NCBI GenBank assembly: GCA_022599575.1
Contig: JAHZMA010000032.1
Coordinates: 1-45,844, forward strand
Source of the DNA: Alphaproteobacteria bacterium
Lineage (GTDB): Bacteria; Pseudomonadota; Alphaproteobacteria; JABAAW01; JAHZMA01
Direction of reading: 5' to 3'
Length of the DNA: 45,844 nt
The notes beneath the pieces are model-generated. The model was not told the origin of the DNA and did no database searches. It was given only the letters and a program-made list of their open reading frames with translations. Numbering within the stretch: position 1 is the stretch's first letter; each line of letters opens with the position of its first letter. Positions 42,694 to 45,844 of this stretch are shown here, piece by piece. The translations under genes were made by a program, and so were the position numbers.

Positions 42694-44400
42694 TTATTTT
42701 TGAAAATCATCTTCAAAATATTTAAGATAGCATAATAAAGGATTGGGCGCCGCCTGCCCTAGCCCGCAAATTGACGCATCTATCATCACATCGGATAATT
42801 CTTTCATCAATGCGATATTCCATTGTTCCGCCTTTAATAAATTTACCATTTTTTCAGTGCCATTGCGACATGGCGTGCATTGCCCGCAAGATTCATCTTC
42901 AAAAAACAGCATCAGATTACGCACCATATCGGGCAGATGGTCTTTATCAGAAAGCACCACAACCGCCGCCGAGCCAATGAAACAACCATATTCCTGCAAT
43001 GTATCAAAATCTAGCGGAATATCATCCATATTAGCGGGCAGAATACCGCCCGAAGCACCGCCCGGCAGATATGCCTTAAAGTGATGACCATCTTCCATAC
43101 CGCCACAATAATCTTCAATCAGCTGTTTGATGGTAATGCCTGCTGGCGCATATTTCACGCCCTTATCTTTCACGCGCCCTGAAACCGAGAAGCTCCGCAT
43201 GCCTTGCCTGCCATTGATACCACGCGCGCTAAAATTTTCTGCGCCCTGTTCGATAATATCACGAATCGCATAGACAGTTTCAACATTATGCACCAGAGTC
43301 GGACGGTTGAAAATGCCTTTTTGCGCCACGAAAGGTGGGCGATGGCGTGGCAGACCGCGCTTGCCCTCGATGGATTCAATCATCGCTGATTCTTCACCGC
43401 AAATATAAGCACCTGCTCCGCGCCGCAATTCAATCGTGATACCATTGGTTAGTCCCGATTGTTGCAATAATGCCAATTCGCGCTGTAACAATAGGCGAAT
43501 ATCAGGATATTCATCACGCAAATAAATGAAAATATGCTCGGCTTCCACCACCCATGCGGCAATCAACATGCCTTCCAAAAAGCGATGCGGGTCGCGCGCC
43601 AGATAGTAATAATCTTTAATAGTACCAGGTTCGCCCTCATCACCATTGATAGCAAATAAACGTGGCTTTGCCTCGGCACGCACAAATTGCCATTTTTTCG
43701 CAGCAGGAAAGCCCGCGCCACCAAGCCCGCGTAAGCCCGATTGTGCAATCATCGCAATGAAATCATCACGGCTATATTTATCAGCACGGCAGGTTTGTAA
43801 CAAATCATAACCACCATCAGCGCGATAAGTAGCAAAACCACGCGCATCAGCGGGGATTTTGGCATGAGTATCTTGATTTTCCACCATTTTCAGTGCTTTT
43901 TCAACGCTCGCATTACCCAGATGAGCATGACCTATCTCTAGCACTGGCGCAATATCGCATCTGCCCATGCAAGGTGCGCGTAAAATGCGAATACTATCTT
44001 TATCAGTGCCTGCTTCTAGCTGTGTTTTGAGCTGTTCTGCGCCTGCCATCATACAAGAAAGCGAATCACACACCCGAATGGTCAGCGGTGGCGGCGGAGT
44101 TTCATTTTCTAGCACAATATCAAAATGGGCGTAAAAACTGGCGACTTCATAGATTTCCGCCATTGGTAATTTCATCATATGTGCCAAAGCCGCCAAATGT
44201 GCCGCGCCTAAATAGCCATATTTATCTTGAATCAGATGCAGATATTCAATCAGATGGTCGCGCCTGATAATCTGCTCACCTAGCAAAGCTTGTATCTCTG
44301 CCAGCGCCTTATCATCAACCTGCCTGCCCTTCATTTTAGGGCTAGCTTGCCTGCGCCCCGAACCAGGGTGACGGAATTTATGCACTATTTTATTATCCAT
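42694..44400 (-). CDS. NuoE-NuoF fusion flavoprotein (formate-dehydrogenase beta/NADH dehydrogenase type)
   Basis: 568 residues from ATG 44400; the upstream in-frame extension overlaps the chpT control region. Residues about 25-170 are a NuoE-like thioredoxin-fold [2Fe-2S] domain (DKYGYLGAAHLAALAHMMKL, CDSLSCMMAGAEQL, and APCMGRCDIAPVLEIG with the cluster cysteines). The rest is NuoF-like: RGLGGAGFPAAKKWQFV, the FMN/NAD region INGDEGEPGTIKDYYY, RGAGAYICGEESAMIESIEG and [4Fe-4S] site ESCGQCTPCRNGTEKMV. This is the FdsG-FdsB pair of NAD-linked formate dehydrogenases fused in one chain. The expected molybdenum subunit FdsA is not downstream; a sulfite dehydrogenase is. Either the partner lies elsewhere or the module has another donor. 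Confidence 0.88.
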   Translation of the reverse strand: MDNKIVHKFRHPGSGRRQASPKMKGRQVDDKALAEIQALLGEQIIRRDHLIEYLHLIQDKYGYLGAAHLAALAHMMKLPMAEIYEVASFYAHFDIVLENETPPPPLTIRVCDSLSCMMAGAEQLKTQLEAGTDKDSIRILRAPCMGRCDIAPVLEIGHAHLGNASVEKALKMVENQDTHAKIPADARGFATYRADGGYDLLQTCRADKYSRDDFIAMIAQSGLRGLGGAGFPAAKKWQFVRAEAKPRLFAINGDEGEPGTIKDYYYLARDPHRFLEGMLIAAWVVEAEHIFIYLRDEYPDIRLLLQRELALLQQSGLTNGITIELRRGAGAYICGEESAMIESIEGKRGLPRHRPPFVAQKGIFNRPTLVHNVETVYAIRDIIEQGAENFSARGINGRQGMRSFSVSGRVKDKGVKYAPAGITIKQLIEDYCGGMEDGHHFKAYLPGGASGGILPANMDDIPLDFDTLQEYGCFIGSAAVVVLSDKDHLPDMVRNLMLFFEDESCGQCTPCRNGTEKMVNLLKAEQWNIALMKELSDVMIDASICGLGQAAPNPLLCYLKYFEDDFQK

Positions 44401-44508
44401 GCTATGTGATTGCCTTATTTTGCGAAAAAAAGCAAGTATTTTAATAAATTTTTTAGTATATTGACAATGAAGCGATTTTTGCCGATAACACTCATCAGAG
44501 GAATTAAA

Positions 44509-45138
44509 ATGACAGACAATATAATATATCATGATATGGCAAGTCTATTATGCTCGCGCCTGTGCCATGAGTTGATTGGACCATTAGGCGCGCTGATGGG
44601 CGGGTTTGATATGCTTGCCGAATTTGGTGATTTCACGCCTGAAGAAAATATGGTGTTGCGGCAATCGGCAGATAGGTTAGCGATGCGAACAAAATTTTAT
44701 CGGCTTGCCTATGGTTCGGCGGGATATCGACTGATTGCACCGCAAGAGGTGATGCCATTATTACGCGATATGCTTGCCGAACATCAAATTACATTTGCAC
44801 CACCCAATGATGCGGTATTTATGGATGCACCAGAGGGTAGCCTATGGTTGGTGATTAATCAGGCATTTTTAGCTGTGGATATTTTGAAACAAAATGGTCA
44901 TGCCGAAGTGCGGTTTGATGGTAATTTAGATGATTTGGCGATTATCTTTACGGGAAATGAAGCCGATATTGATGATGCGTTTAAGCTTGCTTTGCTAGGC
45001 GAATTGCCGAATGAAAGCATGACGGCGTATAATGTTCATGCGGTGCATAATCATTTGGTGGCGCAAAAATTAGGGTATAAAATCACCTGCGCGGTAGAAC
45101 CAAAACAACAAGTTAGCTTTGGCTTGCAAAAATTATAA
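44509..45138 (+). CDS. chpT: Histidine phosphotransferase ChpT
   Basis: Relays phosphate from the CckA kinase to CtrA and CpdR in the alphaproteobacterial cell-cycle phosphorelay. 209 residues from ATG 44509, which follows AGAGGA. The H-box SRLCHELIGPLGALMGG has phospho-accepting H20, corresponding to the SRxCHDLxxPxGA motif of ChpT. The rest is a degenerate ATPase-like domain without N or G boxes, as in this family (DUF2328). It is divergent from the NuoEF-fusion gene across 108 bases; a TTGACA lies at 44460-44465. A tRNA-Ser gene follows. Confidence 0.87.
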   Translation: MTDNIIYHDMASLLCSRLCHELIGPLGALMGGFDMLAEFGDFTPEENMVLRQSADRLAMRTKFYRLAYGSAGYRLIAPQEVMPLLRDMLAEHQITFAPPNDAVFMDAPEGSLWLVINQAFLAVDILKQNGHAEVRFDGNLDDLAIIFTGNEADIDDAFKLALLGELPNESMTAYNVHAVHNHLVAQKLGYKITCAVEPKQQVSFGLQKL

Positions 45139-45199
45139 AAAAATCGTAAAAACAACAATTGCATTTTGTCAGCATCAAGGTTACAATATTATTGCTTGA

Positions 45200-45286
45200 G
45201 GATGGGTGGCTGAGTGGTTGAAAGCACTGGTCTTGAAAACCAGCGAGGGTTTGCGCCCTCCGTGGGTTCAAATCCCACCCCATCCG
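45200..45286 (+). tRNA. tRNA-Ser, anticodon TGA
   Basis: 87 bases with the class II long variable arm. Acceptor GGATGGG pairs with CCCATCC, discriminator G is typical for serine. Anticodon stem CTGGT/ACCAG encloses loop CTTGAAA, anticodon TGA. The variable arm is GAGGGTTTGCGCCCTC-like, and the T arm is GTGGG/CCCAC with loop TTCAAAT. CCA is not encoded. A weak promoter may be TTGTCA at 45166-45171 with TATTAT at 45187-45192 (15-base spacer). Confidence 0.96.
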
Positions 45287-45351
45287 ATTCTTTATCCGCT
45301 AGAATTGAGCAACTCCGACACGCACCTTATGAGTATTGAGTAACAGCGATG

Positions 45352-45453
45352 GGGTGCGGGGGCGTCTTGGCAAGGCGGGTGTCCTACGGACAAACCCGCC
45401 GAGAAGCCAAGCCGCAAAGCCCCCGCATTATAATGTATCGGGGGCGCGCACCC
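45352..45453. repeat. Large nested GC-rich palindrome downstream of tRNA-Ser
   Basis: Nested arms: GGGTGCG (from 45352) with CGCACCC (to 45453); GCGGGGGC (45356-45363) with GCCCCCGC (45419-45426); CTTGGC (45366-45371) with GCCAAG (45406-45411); GGCGGGT (45374-45380) with ACCCGCC (45394-45400); GTCC (45381-45384) with GGAC (45388-45391). It starts after GAGTAACAGCGATGGGG, similar to the AAGTAACAGCGGGGG of the repeats 3' of tRNA-Ala. The 245-base gap from the tRNA to the next gene holds nothing else recognisable. Confidence 0.85.
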
Positions 45454-45531
45454 TCTTTAAATATAACCACCTGATTGAATCACCCATCAAAATTTGCTAT
45501 GCTACCTTGAATTGAAGAAAGGGGTGAGCCT

Positions 45532-45844
45532 ATGGCGAGGATAGAACCAGAGACGATAAGGAAAGCAGGAAAACCTGATACTGTTTCTTGCGGTTTTGAC
45601 GACGTTCTTTGTCACTTGAGTAAAGCAGAAACTGCATTAGGTAAAACCGTTACTATAGTGGATAGTGATGATTTGCGCGAAACTCTTAACGCTATACGGA
45701 AACATAGTGGTGATGATAACTATAATAAATTTTGCAAAGAATTTTTAGATAAATTACAAAAAAGGTATGGCATTGATTATATTTATTTTGATAATGCTGT
45801 TATCGGCAATAACGAGCAGTATCAGCAACATACAACAAATATAC
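45532..45844 (+). CDS. Unrecognised protein, N-terminal 104 codons (runs off the window)
   Basis: Open from ATG 45532 to the window end with no stop. AAAGGGGTG precedes the ATG, a credible ribosome-binding site. It begins MARIEPETIRKAGKPD and continues with LSKAETALGKTVTIVDSDDL, a stretch KFCKEFLDKLQKRYGIDYIY and then Asn/Gln-rich sequence. No signal peptide or membrane segment in the visible part. The composition is more A+T-rich than most core genes here. I do not recognise the family; lying 3' of a tRNA and a palindrome it could be an island gene, but that is only suggestive. Confidence 0.65.
   Translation, partial: MARIEPETIRKAGKPDTVSCGFDDVLCHLSKAETALGKTVTIVDSDDLRETLNAIRKHSGDDNYNKFCKEFLDKLQKRYGIDYIYFDNAVIGNNEQYQQHTTNI

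Noticed and set aside
44410-44508. N-terminal extension of ChpT with hydrophobic residues
   Set aside because: It lies in the divergent control region, and the ATG at 44509 has a proper AGAGGA site and matches the family start.
1-45844. CRISPR array, prophage or insertion sequence
   Set aside because: No regularly spaced repeats with spacers, no integrase, transposase or phage structural genes were seen on either strand.

Overview
This is a chromosomal window from an A+T-rich alphaproteobacterium, probably a free-living heterotroph. Four things point there: the order ffh-rpsP-rimM-trmD-rplS-leuC-leuD-leuB, the aroK-aroB-CorC order, a ChpT-type histidine phosphotransferase (CtrA phosphorelay), and electron-transfer flavoprotein:ubiquinone oxidoreductase next to metZ. 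I cannot place it to genus. No prophage, insertion sequence or CRISPR array is visible.

Layout. 1-9.3 kb (+): 3' end of ffh, rpsP, rimM, trmD, an inserted AT-rich gene that reads as a phospholipase-D nuclease fused to an SRA-like modified-base reader, then rplS, leuCDB, pyrF and a second pyrF-like gene that has lost two catalytic residues. 9.3-12.4 kb (-): aroK-aroB-CorC. 12.4-13.7 kb (+): coaBC. 13.7-17.2 kb (-): metZ, ETF-QO and a Pcm-like methyltransferase. 17.4-22.8 kb (+): a 1796-residue lipoprotein built from six tandem TbpB-like barrel modules. 22.9-25.1 kb (-): ATP-grasp protein, glutathione transferase, rhodanese. 25.1-29.0 kb (+): DUF1489, then an FAD oxidoreductase / DUF1365 / cyclopropane-synthase-like lipid modification unit. 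29.0-32.4 kb (-): putA. 32.5-32.8 kb: GC-rich hairpin repeats and tRNA-Ala(GGC). 33.0-36.9 kb (-): a small acidic protein and a YnjBCD-type ABC transporter. 37.0-40.8 kb (+): SRP RNA, dnaX, ybaB, aldehyde dehydrogenase. 40.8-44.4 kb (-): a NuoE-NuoF fusion and a SorA/SorB-type sulfite dehydrogenase pair. 44.5-45.8 kb (+): chpT, tRNA-Ser(TGA), a nested palindrome and the start of an unrecognised gene.

How it works together. Most genes are core metabolism: leucine, shikimate, pyrimidine, CoA, methionine and proline pathways, translation and SRP targeting (both Ffh and its RNA are here). The accessory content is the PLD-SRA gene, the multi-barrel surface lipoprotein with a strong palindrome in its leader, the lipid triad, and the orphan NuoEF fusion beside sulfite oxidation genes.

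The observations most worth following are the PLD-SRA fusion inside the ribosomal operon, the catalytically dead OMP decarboxylase paralogue with a proline-rich tail, the A10 tract in dnaX that would yield a short gamma form on slippage, the six-barrel lipoprotein, and related hairpin repeats directly 3' of both tRNA genes. Family assignments are from motif reading only; no database search was run.
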